Source: Oncomelania hupensis
Lineage: Eukaryota; Mollusca; Gastropoda; Littorinimorpha; Pomatiopsidae
Direction of reading: 5' to 3'
Length of the DNA: 64,000 nucleotides
Assembly (NCBI GenBank): GCA_036898135.1
Contig: JBAHVR010000304.1
Coordinates: 400,001 to 464,000 of the forward strand
In this document: positions 1-10,689 of the stretch, in pieces
Layout: each line of letters starts with the position of its first letter
Position numbering within the stretch: position 1 is the stretch's first letter
Program-made: the position numbers and the translations under genes
Notes under the pieces: model-generated
What the model saw: the letters and a program-made list of their open reading frames with translations, nothing else
Databases searched by the model: none
What the model was told of the DNA's origin: nothing

Positions 1-471
1 GGAGTGGTGGTGGTGGCGGGGGGGGGGGGGGATAATTACCATAAATGTATACTGGCTGCCACTTGTTCATTGGTTAATCAGAAAAGAGAATGGAGATATG
101 TAAGATACAGATAGAAAGAGAGACAGAGAGAGCGTAATGGAGGTTGGGGGGACGGAGTGGGATGAGAGCGGGTGGGAGGAAGAAGAGGAATGTGAGAGAG
201 AGTTAGAGAGAGAGGATGTGAAGGGAATTGTGTTTTGGTAGGGGATGGGGTTGGGAGTGTTGAGAGGGAAAAGGGAGGCGGCTCAGTTGGGCAAAATGTA
301 GGTAGACATTCAACCCCTTACACTCTTTTGTTGGTATAAAACGTAGGATCGCGGAGTTTGAGCTTCCAAAGCGTACACGCCACCGCATTTATAAACATGT
401 TTCTCTGAGTCTTTATTGATTGAAGACTTTGAGACAAAGGGAGCTCGATGCTGCATGATGAGAGAAAGAGC

Positions 472-474
<3 letters not shown>
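1..474. other. Non-coding, purine-rich flank
   Basis: No gene seen. A poly-G run lies near position 18-31 and GA-rich sequence fills 110-230. Short open frames here have no recognisable domains. Confidence 0.6.

Positions 475-535
<61 letters not shown>
475..535. repeat. (GA)n microsatellite
   Basis: An uninterrupted GA run of about 50 bp, then GA-rich flank. The overlapping Arg/Glu open frame is only the translation of the repeat. Confidence 0.95.
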
Positions 536-540
<5 letters not shown>

Positions 541-1378
541 AGAGTTTTATTAGGAATTAATATTTTTTACTACATATTTATTTCAAAAGTCTACTCTTCC
601 AATCTGTCCCTTAATAAAATAACTAACCTTTAACATTAAATGGGAAATCATGCATCACACAATCGCACGCGCGCGCTCGCACACGCACGTGCACGCACAC
701 ACACACACATACACTGTAGTTTACACACCCCGCAATCCTCTTCGTTATCGTCTTTCTTTAAACAACATTAAACATCATCTCTTCTGAGATCGAGAGAGAG
801 AGAGAGGGGGGGGGGGGAAGATGAGGGATTATGAAGAGTACCTTAATATGAAGAGGATTACTTGATTTGTATTATATTGCTCTGGCGTCAGTACTACACG
901 TTTGTGCGCGAGAATTCTTGTATTAACTTTGTGTATAGACTATCTGTCTGTCTGTCTGTCTACATATCTATCCATCTATCTATTTAATCCCCCAATTGTG
1001 AGGTCGTCACGTCAGGGTAAGGTGGAAAGCGGGGTGAAAAGTAGAACGAAGCAGCAGCAATCTTGTTCTAAGCCCTTTTATTCAAAGCCAGGCTTCGCAT
1101 TAACCATTTTAGAAATATAAGAAACTTCACTGAAATCGTATTCCTCCAAAAAAAATAAAAAAATAAATGGTCGTCAACATCATTATCTGCAGCTGTTGTC
1201 AGGACGCATAACATGTCCTGCATTGCCGCATGTTTTTGACTGACAAACAGCTCTTTATTGTACACTAATCAGACTAACAAGTGTCCAACACAAGCCAAGG
1301 GAATGCTAAGTTCTTTCTGTTGCCTGCCTCTGTGGTTTCCTCTTCCTCCACTGCCTTTTTTATTTATGTTTTGTAATA
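536..1378. other. Intergenic; alternating purine-pyrimidine tract
   Basis: No gene recognised. 664-712 is an alternating CG/CA tract, a type of sequence that can adopt Z-DNA. A short GA run with poly-G follows near 790-817, and a (CTGT)n run near 941-962. Confidence 0.5.
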
Positions 1379-2166
1379 CAGTGGAACCTCCGGTATACGA
1401 CCGTCCAAAATCTGAGTAAAAACGGTCTAATAATAGAGGTGGTCTTATACCGGAAACAAGGGTGGGGTGGGGGGAGGGGGTCAGGCTCGGAGGGGTATGT
1501 AGTCATAATTTTCACAATCACCAGCATGTATTATCTGACAAAGGAATCTGTAAAACATGTTTCATTTTTAGCTTTGTCTTTTATTCACAACTTCAAAAAT
1601 AGAAAACAGTCGAACCACTGCCAGACGCGTTCATCCAAGTCTGTCAGTGCAGAAGCTCTCAGTTTCGATGTTTCCCTTTTCGCCACTTTCTCCACTCTCC
1701 CATCGTAGTTTCACAGATTCCTTATCCTTTATGATGAGCTGAATTTGGGTCTTCCCAACGTCTAAACTTCTTGCAATAGACAAACAACTCTCCCCATTTT
1801 CACTTCTTTCAATCACTTTCATTCTCTCTGCCAAACTCAAAACGTTCCTCTTGCGCGACGCCATTTTGTCAAGCCAGTGTAGGCGAGTAATGTCCCTTAT
1901 TTGCGAACCGGAAATAGCAGACAACAGCAGGCGTACACTAACATGAGAGAAAAAACGAAAGGTATAGACAACAAATTAACTGATGTCTCTTTTAAATTGC
2001 CCTAAGACGGTCGTATAAAGGGCTTAAGACACGGTCGCTGGTCGCATAAACGAGGTTGTCGCATACCAGAGGCCATTTATTATTGGAAGTGAATCCGTCA
2101 GAAGTTTTCAGGTCACATAACGGAGGGAGTCGTATACCAGAGAGACGGATACCTGAGGTTCCACTG
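1379..2166 (-). mobile_element. Tigger/pogo-like DNA transposon, internally deleted
   Basis: The ends are inverted repeats: CAGTGGAACCTCCGGTAT on the left and the complement of ATACCTGAGGTTCCACTG on the right. Each end is flanked by TA (1377-1378 and 2167-2168), the TA duplication expected of the Tc1/mariner-pogo superfamily. Subterminal GGTCGTATA-type motifs recur near both ends. At 788 bp it is too short for a full transposase, and only an N-terminal DNA-binding remnant remains. I see no DDE catalytic region. It is a non-autonomous deletion derivative. Confidence 0.8.
1631..1924 (-). pseudogene. CENP-B/pogo-type transposase N-terminal HTH remnant
   Basis: The 97-residue frame holds, from about residue 21, a start MASRKRNVLSLAERMKVIER followed by a helix-turn-helix pattern (SIARSLDVGKTQIQLIIKDK). 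This is the layout of the CENP-B/pogo N-terminal DNA-binding domain: a basic start, LSLAEKMK-like helix, then GxSxxxIAxxxxVGKxxI. In intact Tigger elements it would bind the transposon ends. The DDE_1 catalytic domain is absent, so this piece cannot catalyse transposition. It lies inside the TA-flanked inverted repeats at 1379-2166, which supports the family call. Confidence 0.7.
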
Positions 2167-2228
2167 TATATGTTTCTTGAGTTATTTATCGTTACGAAAG
2201 CTGTTCTGTGGCTTGCTGTCCCTATGGA

Positions 2229-2497
2229 AGTACCGGGGGTTTCTGAATAAATAGTATCCCCACTTTCTGGAAATGTAGTGCTTTAAATGACCACTATTTC
2301 TGTCATTCTCATTTGTTCCTGTCTCGTTCCTAATCTGTTCTATCAATCTACTATCCTCTTCGCTAGACCCGACACCTACCTTTGTTTCTTGAAAACGCTC
2401 CCGAAACTCCTCATTAGTGTATAAGTGTTGGTTCAGCTTGGGCATATTGGGACGCTTTCTGTCAAGTGGTCACTAGGGCTTTCTATGGTATTATTAT
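2229..2497. repeat. Dispersed repeat R1, copy 1
   Basis: This ~270-bp stretch starts at ACCGGGGGTTTC and contains ATAGTATCCCCACTTTCTGG. It closely matches 41246-41535 in the same orientation, including the ends near GTGGTCACTA. The family is not identified. The minus-strand 87-residue frame across it has no domain I know. Confidence 0.75.
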
Positions 2498-3018
2498 GAT
2501 GCCAGTCTAGTCAGGAAATCTGTATTCGCACAAAAGCAGCGAAAATGCGGCGTCTCGTAGTTTAGAACGAAAATAAGCTAAAATATAATACGCAATAGCA
2601 ACTTATGCATCCACTAACACGCATACGTGAGCACACAACGACACGCACATATTACACGCACACACACACACACAAACGCACACGCACGCAAAAATACGCA
2701 TGCACCCAGCGAAACAAGGAATACACAATCATACGATCACAGACAACTTGCATGCGACATAGAATATAAACAACAACAACGCGTTTCCAGTTTACATTGA
2801 TTAACAACAGTGCATACAAAAAATCTTTCCGAAAAAGACCCTCCAGCACTTCTTATAACCTATCAACAATGTCGAAAAATACACAGAAAGTTCCAGACTA
2901 ATGCAATCAATAACCAATAAAATTAAAACTCGTCACCAGAATTACGCGCTGTCTTACGTCATATAATAGTCTACAGACTTTTGAAAATGTGATAATCTGT
3001 TACTAGATATATATAGAC
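2498..3018. other. Intergenic, short CA tract
   Basis: No gene seen. A CA-rich tract (2650-2700) is the only structure. Confidence 0.5.
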
Positions 3019-3720
3019 CAGGGGCGTCGCACACGGGGGGACAGGGGGGGCACCTGCCCCCCCCCCCCCCCCCCCAATAATTTGGCAAAAAAAAAAAGAA
3101 AGAAAGAGAGGGAGAAAGAAGAAAAGAAGAAGAAGAAGAAGAAGAAGAAGATTTCAAACGATAGAGGAAGGCAGGAAGAATCAATAATTAAAAAAATCAC
3201 CATATTTTTAAACCGTAGTGTAAAGGGCTAACGTACGAAATAATATTACAATAATCTATTAGCATGTGCCTGTGTTTCACAACAAAATATTTCGTGGCGC
3301 TAACGCAATCACCGGGCAGCAGAGCTGGCTTTTGCTGTTTGAAAGAAGTGTCATTTCATCACGCAAAGAGCAAAATTAACAAAACAATGGAATCGTCTGT
3401 TTTCCAGGTTTGTTGATATCAATTATTTACTTTAGTATGTAAAATGAGTAAGGCAAGGGTGAATGTGCAAGTGTCAATAAATAGTTGAGGTGCGCGATAT
3501 TTTTTAATTTAGATTTAGTTTGTTGATAAGGGGGGGGGGAGGGGGGGCTGACAAGCGGGACGCACCCTGTAATATATCCTCGTACCTTCATCCAACTAAA
3601 AGACAGATTAAAAACATTTAATTATTTATGTTCTTCTTTACTGAAAAGCCCCACCCCCCCACCTCCCCGTCGATAGGGTTGCCCCCCCCCCCCAATATTT
3701 TGGACCGTGCGACGCCCCTG
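3019..3720. mobile_element. MITE with hAT-like CAGGGGCGTCGCAC ends
   Basis: The left end (CAGGGGCGTCGCACAC) is the inverted complement of the right end (GTGCGACGCCCCTG, ending at 3720). Both ends continue into opposite-strand poly-G/poly-C tracts (3041-3076 and 3651-3693). CAGGGGCG-type ends are common in hAT elements. The 8-bp flanks do not match, so no target duplication is preserved. No transposase is encoded. Confidence 0.65.
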
Positions 3721-3956
3721 TAGGCTAGAAATTTCGGTCAGCCGCGGACACAAAGTTCTCCAAATTGCCACAACAATATCGACCGACGAAAACGTAAGGC
3801 CCCTCCAGCAAATAGAATAGAGAATCAAAGGTAAATAGGCCTATAAACGTTATCATTGCTAAACTATTTGCCTAAACACAATATTCGTGGTTATCGGGCG
3901 CGTCTCAATCACGGTAATGGCCTGGCTTAATTGGAAGGGTCATGTAAATGTCGACA

Positions 3957-4095
3957 TTATACGCTTAGTCATGTACACTTAGACATGTACACTTAGTCAC
4001 GCACACTTAGTCATGTACGCTTAGAGTCATGTACGCGTAGTCATGTACAGTTAATCGTGTACATATAATCATTTACACTTGGTCATTTACACACG
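3957..4095. repeat. 14-bp minisatellite (~9 units)
   Basis: Imperfect tandem units of the form ACACTTAGTCATGT, with single-base variants and one unit carrying a 2-bp insertion. Confidence 0.9.
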
Positions 4096-4181
4096 AAATT
4101 AGCTCCTGTTGTTTCATCGGTTCAAATGGGTGCGAGTGTTTTCATGCTATCACGCTTTATAAGAATCTAATCCATATGTGG

Positions 4182-4233
4182 TGAGTGTGTGTGTGTGTGT
4201 GCGTGCGTGTGTGTGTATGTGTGTGTGCGTGTG
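4182..4233. repeat. (GT)n microsatellite
   Basis: GT/GC-rich alternating run. Confidence 0.9.
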
Positions 4234-4637
4234 TCTCGCTCGTGCTTTCGCGTGCTATTGTGCTGTGCATGCCGCCTGGGTGACGTCACCTAACCACGGG
4301 ACATAAAGATGGCGTGGCATTCTTGGGGTGTCTGGTCTTTCTCACAGACTGTTGTTTGGTGCGTCGTAAAATGTCGGAATGAAGACAATGTCGGGTACAT
4401 AGCAGATGAAATGAATTACACCCCTCCCCACCTCACCCCACATTTTTCTTTTATTTTTTTTTTTCTCCAGTAGACGCGAGCATTATTCAACTCATGCAAT
4501 GCCCCCTGCTACAATCTTCACTGGAGGACGTGTATTTCATGGAGGTTTTGCTCAAGCGTTCGCTGTGACCGAACGTCTGCCTGAAATTTTGTCATATATG
4601 CTTTGCGTTACAAATATAAATGAACCTTGTACATGAT
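4234..4637. other. Intergenic, nothing recognised
   Basis: No coding frame with a recognisable domain. Only a short T-rich tract near 4447-4465 stands out. Confidence 0.5.
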
Positions 4638-4700
4638 TATTGCTTTAGGTCCAGGCGGACTCTTCCGAGCCAAATCAGGACCAGGAACCTTGAGATGGGT
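4638..4700 (-). repeat. Dispersed repeat R2 fragment
   Basis: ATTGCTTTAGGTCCAGGCGG and then ACTCTTCCGAGCCAAATCAG. The same module occurs at 5049, 6120 and, inverted, at 42400, where it continues into a longer body. It is likely the 3' end of a SINE or LINE read on the minus strand. Confidence 0.7.
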
Positions 4701-5048
4701 TGCCGGTAAATGATATAAGCCTATAACGTACTCCTTCGTCGCTCTTCTTCTTTTCTAATTTGGCTGCCGCCGCTTTCAACATCTTGATGATCCCACGCAG
4801 CCATCTCTAAAGTCGACCGAGGTTTGCGTAATACTTTAAACTCTCGGCTATAGGAGGACAATCCCAACCCTTGTGCTTCCCCGAAGACGCTGCAGAGAAG
4901 GGACACGGATAGGCGGATAGGATTTATAGTTTATGCGTGTGATATTTCTTTTTTAATGGGTTTATTTTCTAACACCATCGCCACAGTGGAAAATAAATAG
5001 CAGCAAATGAACGAACGCAAAAAGGAGGAGGAAGAGACATCACATTAA

Positions 5049-5108
5049 ATGGTTATTGCTTTAGGTCCAGCGGAAGAAGAAGAAGAAGAAAAAGAAGAAG
5101 AAGAAGAA

Positions 5109-5181
<73 letters not shown>
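5049..5181. repeat. R2 end followed by (GAA)n and (GAT)n
   Basis: TTATTGCTTTAGGTCCAGCGG abuts about 30 bp of (GAA)n and about 70 bp of (GAT)n. The microsatellite begins exactly where the R2 module stops. Confidence 0.85.
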
Positions 5182-5182
<1 letters not shown>

Positions 5183-6089
5183 CGCTTGCGTAGGCCTAAC
5201 ACAGCTATCTTCTTACATACGCTAACGTTATTTTGTCATACTTGAGGAGACGGCAGTGCAGAGGACAAGTTAGCTGCAGACGAAACTCCGAAGTACTAAG
5301 TGAAATATGGCTTGAGCAGAAAGATAGCTGCCGGTCCATTGTATCTATGTCGCTTTGGCTTTACCTTTTGTGATGAAAATCATTCAAGTAACTTATGTAT
5401 ACACGGGTTATACGGACAGGGCGCAGTATAGCGAACGAATGGTACCAGCATGAGGCACTTTCGCACATCATTCTGCTGCTGGTTCGCATCTGTGGAACTT
5501 ACTTCCGATCCTAGAGACTTATGACCTGGACTGGAATTCAGCTTTCGTGACGCTTTTTTGTTAAAGGCTGTGGGGTCTGTCATTGGCGCTATAGAAAAGA
5601 ACAATTATGATGCCGTGCGCGTGCTTCAAACACAATACAACAAATATGTTGAACAGAGGCTGGAGTCGGTCTTTATGTCGCATAAGAGTGCTGGTTTTAA
5701 AGACCTAGCTTTCGTTTTAAAGGTTAGTTTAAACACGAGGACCATGACTAGAGCTTTGAGGCATTCTTTCAGAGGGATAAAAGCGCTGATTAAATCCACG
5801 TTTTATGGATCGGGTCACACAAGAGGACGAGGAATAGAGAAATAGGGTCTTTTCTTTGAGTGAGATAATAGAGCTAATTAAAAGCAAACTTTTTTTTTTT
5901 GCTTTTCTTGTTTATGTCTCCGTTCAGAAATGAGGATCTTGAATTAAAGCTTTGGGCCGTTTCTTTTTGTGGGATCAGCGGGATGATTAAAAGCATTAGT
6001 ATGGTTTAGTTTGTTTGTTTTTTTCAGTCAAAACCGAATGCTATCTTGACTTGAGCAGCTGTAGAGCTGGGAAAGCGTAATTTAGAATG
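5182..6089. other. Intergenic with one unassigned 95-residue frame
   Basis: A plus-strand frame at 5558-5845 has normal-looking composition (not simple repeat) but no domain, signal peptide or splice context I recognise. It could be a decayed transposon piece. Nothing else stands out. Confidence 0.3.
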
Positions 6090-6091
6090 AC

Positions 6092-6123
<32 letters not shown>

Positions 6124-6245
6124 GCTTTAGGTCCAGCGGACTCTTCCGAGCCAAATCAGGACCGGATAACCCCCGATCCGCATAAAAGATCTGCTGAAAC
6201 AACCCTAGTGGGAAAATTGAATGCCCTCCACCGGCCAGTCCCTTT
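6088..6245 (-). repeat. (TGAT)n tail plus R2 body
   Basis: A (TGAT)n run at 6088-6120 is followed by TTGCTTTAGGTCCAGCGGAC, then a ~100-bp body through CCGCATAAAAGATCTGCTG. The inverted copy at 42310-42455 contains the same body. Read on the minus strand, R2 ends in a short tandem-repeat tail, as LINE/SINE 3' ends do. Confidence 0.75.
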
Positions 6246-6403
6246 ACATTTAGAATGACAAAATAACATTTATCTGGCGTCCTTCTCTTGGGTTTTATAA
6301 TTGCACTGCCCTGGGCGCTGCTAGTCTTGTAAGATGAGGTATAGACATAGTTTTATGAGTCAGGCCAACAAGCAGGAGCATGAGTTGATCTAGTCTGCGG
6401 CAG

Positions 6404-6464
6404 ACAATACAATACAATACAATACAATACAACGCAACACAATACAGTACAACACATCTGTATT
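6404..6464 (-). repeat. (AATAC)n pentanucleotide run
   Basis: Tandem AATAC units that decay to the right. The following CATCTGTATTATCTCAAAAG suggests a minus-strand retroposon tail, but no LINE coding sequence is visible upstream of it. Confidence 0.75.
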
Positions 6465-6946
6465 ATCTCAAAAGACGTTGCAACATACGCATAATCACAG
6501 TATTTATATTAAGATTACGTAACTACCCAGCTTCATCCACATCACATCACAAGGGATGATGAGCAGAGAACAAAAAGAAGGTAAGCATTCCAAAACAGGT
6601 TCCGTTCCGAAGCCTCCCCCCTCCTCCCTCCCCACATACCCTTTCTTCTCCTCCCCCCTCCTTTCCCAAAAATAGCAAGGATGAGAAAGCAAAATTGGGC
6701 GGAAAGACAGCAGGAAGTGTGCAGCGTCGCCTGTGCCAGGGCTTCGCGTTGTTTTCTTTAGGGGAAGGCCATAGGGCGCGTGATGAATCTGCGTTGTGGG
6801 TCTAAGAATTACAGAACCAGAAGAAAGGAAATGAAAGCCACAGAAGAAGAAGAAGTTCAGCACCTATAGAAAGTACACAGAAGAAGAAAGTTCATAGCTT
6901 TGGCCGTTGATTGAGCTCATCCCTCTTGCATACTTTTGAAAGCAAG

Positions 6947-6947
<1 letters not shown>

Positions 6948-7003
<56 letters not shown>
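6948..7003. repeat. (AAT)n microsatellite
   Basis: About 18 TAA/AAT units next to the solo LTR at 7009. Confidence 0.95.
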
Positions 7004-7004
<1 letters not shown>

Positions 7005-7008
7005 AGGA

Positions 7009-7496
7009 TGTTATCACGCGCTTTTTTATCAATCGAACTCGAAGCGCGGCGGTCTGAAAAGATGGCTATTACAAAAGTCGGAATAACCTCATTTTTTTTA
7101 TTTTTTGATCGAAGCATCTAGATAGATCTGCTGGTAGCTGAGATTCTTCTGGCCTAGGCGAGGTTATATGACGTAAGACAGTTCTGATGATGACCTTTTC
7201 TGTGATTGGCTGTAATTGCGTCACGTTGGAATGTTCCAACGTTCTCTAGAGTATAGAGAAACTATATAAGTGCCGACTTTTTGAGAGCAGAGTGAGCGAG
7301 TGGAAAAAGCGATTGTATGCAGTTGTTGATGTATGCTGAATAAAGTTGGAAACTTCATACGACGATTCCTGCCTTGTTGCTGAGTGAACAGGTTGCGTGG
7401 ATAAACGAATCTGGGTTACACTTATCAGGATTCAAGCATAGGGGCTGAATCAAATACTGATTTTAAAAGAAAAAAAAAACAACAACAAGTGTAACA
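7009..7496 (+). mobile_element. Diverged solo LTR, family 1
   Basis: The 3' half aligns with the LTRs of the element at 17879-23535 and with the solo LTR at 41665-42303. Shared blocks include TGACGTAAG, GATTGTATGCAGTTGTTGAT, TGCTGAATAAAGT and GTGGATAAACGAATCTG. It ends in GTAACA at 7496 and probably starts at TGTTAT (7009). A TATA-like CTATATAAG (near 7262) and AATAAA (near 7339) match the promoter and polyadenylation arrangement of the family. Flanking pentamers do not match, so this is an old insertion or its left end is misplaced. Confidence 0.75.
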
Positions 7497-7507
7497 ACAA
7501 GACTATT

Positions 7508-7640
7508 GAGGTCACCGAGGGTTTTTCTCCGGGCACTCCGGTTTCCTCCCTCCTTTCAGTAATGGTACTGGACGCAGTCAATGTAAAAATTTCACAAATA
7601 AAAATTCGATTTTCTTTCCGTCTTCCAATAGTGATCTCCT
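7508..7640. repeat. Probable retroposon 3' fragment
   Basis: Contains CTCCGGGCACTCCGGTTTCC, a motif I associate with widespread invertebrate retroposon bodies. The family is not identified. Confidence 0.35.
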
Positions 7641-8430
7641 TGCCTTTACACCACCTGTTTGAGTGATGGGTGTGTATTTATTGTGTGTGTGTGTGTGTGT
7701 GTTTGTGAAGGTGGATGAGACAGGTGAGCGTGTATGTTGGTACAGATCGCCTTACACACGCATAATTGTATGGTTTTATTTTTGTCAAGTTATCTTTGTC
7801 AGAAACACTCATTGACACTTACAGATACACAAAGACACACAAACAGACCCATGCTTGTTATATTATGTTATCATCATCAACAATTCCATTGACTGAAATT
7901 GACAATTAATACCAATGTGTTATACGTGTATGTTAATTTTTTTGAATTTTTTTAAAAAACAGGCCTGTTTTGTAATTTGCCTTAGCATACGATGATCATG
8001 GGTTGGGTGTGTTGTACGCCTGTGGTTGGTGTTTGTGCGAGATGACGTTGGTGTATGGGGGTGTATGTGGGAGTGTACAGTGCAAGTATGTCTGGGGTGT
8101 TGGATAGCAGTTGTTTTATGATATTGTATGTCTTGCACTGTTTATGTATTTTATTTTATTTTTGTTTTGTTTTTGTTTGTACATATTATTCTTTTAAAGA
8201 TACTCCTCATTTTATCTTTGCTATGTCTGTGCGGCCGAAAGACACATTTCTGTGTGAATTTCATAGGCGAATAAAATCTCAGTCTCAGTCAGTTTCAGTC
8301 TTCTTCTTCTTTTTCTTCTTGAATGTTGACGTCTGCATACTGTTGGGAATGATATGCCTCTAGCGAGGAGAGACGATTACCATTTGCATGAATTGAATGT
8401 TTTTTTAACTTTTGTTTTTTCTTTTCTCCT
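7641..8430. other. Intergenic; short (GT)n
   Basis: A GT run (7682-7702) and T-rich sequence. No supported coding region. Confidence 0.5.
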
Positions 8431-8433
8431 CAT

Positions 8434-8760
8434 CCTTCTCGTCCTCCTCATCCTTCTTCTTCTTCTTCTTCTTCTTCTTCTTCTTCTTCTTCTTCTTCTT
8501 CTTCTTCTTCTTCTTCTTCTTCTTCTTCTTCTTCTTCTTCTTCTCCGTTTTCGTCGTCGTCACCGTTGTTGATGTTTGTTGTTATAGTTGTTGTTGTTGT
8601 TGTTGTTGTTGTTGTGTTGTTGTTGTTGTTGTTGTTGTTCTTGTTCTTGTTCTTGTTCTTCTTGTTCTTCTTCTTCTTCTTGTTCTTGTTCTTCTTGTTC
8701 TTCTTCTTCTTCTTCTTCTTCTTCTTCTTCTTTTTCTTCTTCTTTTTCTTTTTTTTCCCC
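8434..8760. repeat. Compound (CTT)n-(GTT)n-(CTT)n microsatellite
   Basis: About 90 bp of CTT, a short GTC-rich bridge, GTT units (8585-8640), then mixed GTT/CTT and pure CTT. All poly-Ser, poly-Leu and poly-Phe frames here are repeat translations. Confidence 0.95.
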
Positions 8761-9215
8761 CGCCCCTCACCTTAACGTAAATTTTCTTCGCAGACTCCTC
8801 AGAGGCTAGCTATCTAGTGGATTTAGTCTTCTTATTTTCATACCTCTCACCCCCCACCCCCGACACTCCCCATACACCAACGTTCTTTTGTCTCTCTTCT
8901 CTTGCTACTTTGATTTCTTTCCATAAAGAATCGAGTACTTCTTATTTCATTCTATACCATTTTTTCTCTCTGTCTTCAGTCTGCTTTTGTTCGTACAATT
9001 TGCTTAGTCCCCGAGCGATAGGGCTGGGATTTAAAAAAAATTAAATTTCGTTCTTTCTCTGTATTCTTCTTTTTTTTAATTGTGAATTTTCGCGGCGTGC
9101 ATATGCAAATGGAACTTTGGTTTGGCATTCGTAGAATTTCGGGATCCGATTGTATTTTCTTCCTCAATCATTAAAACAAATATCTGCCAGTTTTTGCTGT
9201 AATCCCTTGTCGGTC
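8761..9215. other. Intergenic, T-rich
   Basis: Pyrimidine-rich sequence with no recognisable gene. Confidence 0.5.
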
Positions 9216-9352
9216 TCCTTCTGTCTGTCTGTCTGTCTGTCTGACTCTCTGTCTCTCTCTCTGTCTCTCTCTCTCTCTGTCCGTCTGTCTCTCTTTCTTG
9301 CCCTGTCTCTCTATTTCTCTGTCTCTCTATTTCTCTGTCTCTGTCTCCCTCT
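9216..9352. repeat. (CTGT)n/(CT)n microsatellite
   Basis: Interrupted CTGT and CT units. Confidence 0.9.
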
Positions 9353-9837
9353 CTTTTTCCTGAAGATCTCCACCTTCTTGCCTCTAAATGTACATCTTAT
9401 TTAGAACATATCTCTCGATGCGCACTAACAAAATTGAATAAACATGGTTTTAGTCGATTTTAACTACATTAATTGTATCTGAATTTTGAAAGTGATATTC
9501 TTTAATGATTCACCTAATTTATTTGTTAATGTTCCGTGATGTTAATGTTATAATATTCGTTTTCTGTATTTAACAGTTGTTGTTAAAGCAAGATTAGGAA
9601 ATGGCACCCAGCACTTACTCTTTTACTATGTCAAAATATAATTGTTATCTGATCTTTCCATAGACCTCTGAATAAGGTTTTTGGCCTTACTCAAATAACG
9701 GTTCATACTAGTCGTGTTCATGGTTTGTGAATCAAGCGACAGTCTATTTAGGTTAACAAAGCAACATTGTTATTCAATTTTCCATAGAATGTGGGCTAAT
9801 GGTGCTGCGTCCTATCTTTGTGCACTTGCATGACCTA
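9353..9837. other. Intergenic, AT-rich
   Basis: No gene, splice structure or repeat recognised. Confidence 0.5.

Positions 9838-9905
<68 letters not shown>
9838..9905. repeat. (ATT)n microsatellite
   Basis: About 22 ATT units directly abutting the 3' tail of the LINE fragment that follows. Confidence 0.95.
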
Positions 9906-10377
9906 CCTATCCCGTAACTCAAAGGTCGTTGGGGCACCACAGATGATCGTTTAACCAGCGTATTCCATCTTTCTCTGTTCTCAGAAACTCTTATGGCTTC
10001 GTTCAGTGTCAAACCCGTCCATTCTCGAATGTTGTCCTCCCACCTCTTTTTCTGTCTCCATCTTGTTCTGCCTCCTTGCACCGTGCCTTACAGTATGGTC
10101 TTTGCAAGGCCTGATGATCTGGTGACGTGGCCATACCATCGGAGTTTCCGTTCCCTTCACCACTGTGAGCAGGTCATCGTGTTGTCCAATGGCTTGTGTG
10201 ATAGTTTGTCGGACTTCGTTTTTGGCGATGTGCTGGGTATAAGAAATGCCCAGAAGTCTTCTGTAGCACCTCATCTCCATGCTTTGTATTCTTCGTTGTA
10301 GATCTGTTATGAGGGTCCATGTTTCGCACGCGTATATTGGAAGATGGAGATAACAAGGGAGCGCAGCAACCTTACCT
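9904..10377 (-). mobile_element. GGATA-tailed LINE, 5'-truncated 3' end
   Basis: Minus-strand homologue of the C-terminal coding region at 57600-58122. Recognisable peptides are MRCYRRLLGISYTQHI and the HDDLLTVV region, but the frame breaks several times. It ends in GGGATAGGAT and then runs into the (ATT)n array. The 5' truncation coincides with the (TAG)n array. It encodes no RT core and is dead. Confidence 0.9.

Positions 10378-10455
<78 letters not shown>
10378..10455. repeat. (TAG)n microsatellite
   Basis: About 25 TAG units exactly at the 5' truncation point of the preceding LINE fragment. Confidence 0.95.
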
Positions 10456-10456
<1 letters not shown>

Positions 10457-10688
10457 TGTTGTAGTAATTGTAGAAGTAGTAGAGTTATTATTAACAATTG
10501 TATATATTGATGAATAATTTAATTAGTCAGTTTAATTTATTGTATTTTTGAATTCGTTTTTATTTTGATTTCTGTAATACGTAATAAGGACACTGCGCTC
10601 AAATTCCCTTGTGAATATTAATGAAATCAGTGAAGGATTATGTACTCTGCATATTGACCTACGTGTCGTCGTTCTAGATCTTCTGTAT
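10456..10688. other. Intergenic, AT-rich
   Basis: Nothing recognised. Confidence 0.5.
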
Positions 10689-10689
10689 G

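Noticed and set aside
5558..5845. 95-residue plus-strand frame with protein-like composition
   Set aside because: No start context, splice site or known domain; kept only as an unassigned frame.
7262..7345. TATA box and AATAAA as a host gene's promoter or terminator
   Set aside because: Both match conserved positions within the LTR family, so they belong to the solo LTR.
8354..8809. Long poly-Leu, poly-Phe, poly-Ser and poly-Arg frames in several reading frames
   Set aside because: They are translations of (CTT)n and (GTT)n. The same applies to triplet and dinucleotide arrays at 10.4, 11.0, 11.8, 12.6, 14.3, 17.7, 30.4, 49.8, 50.4 and 63.1 kb.
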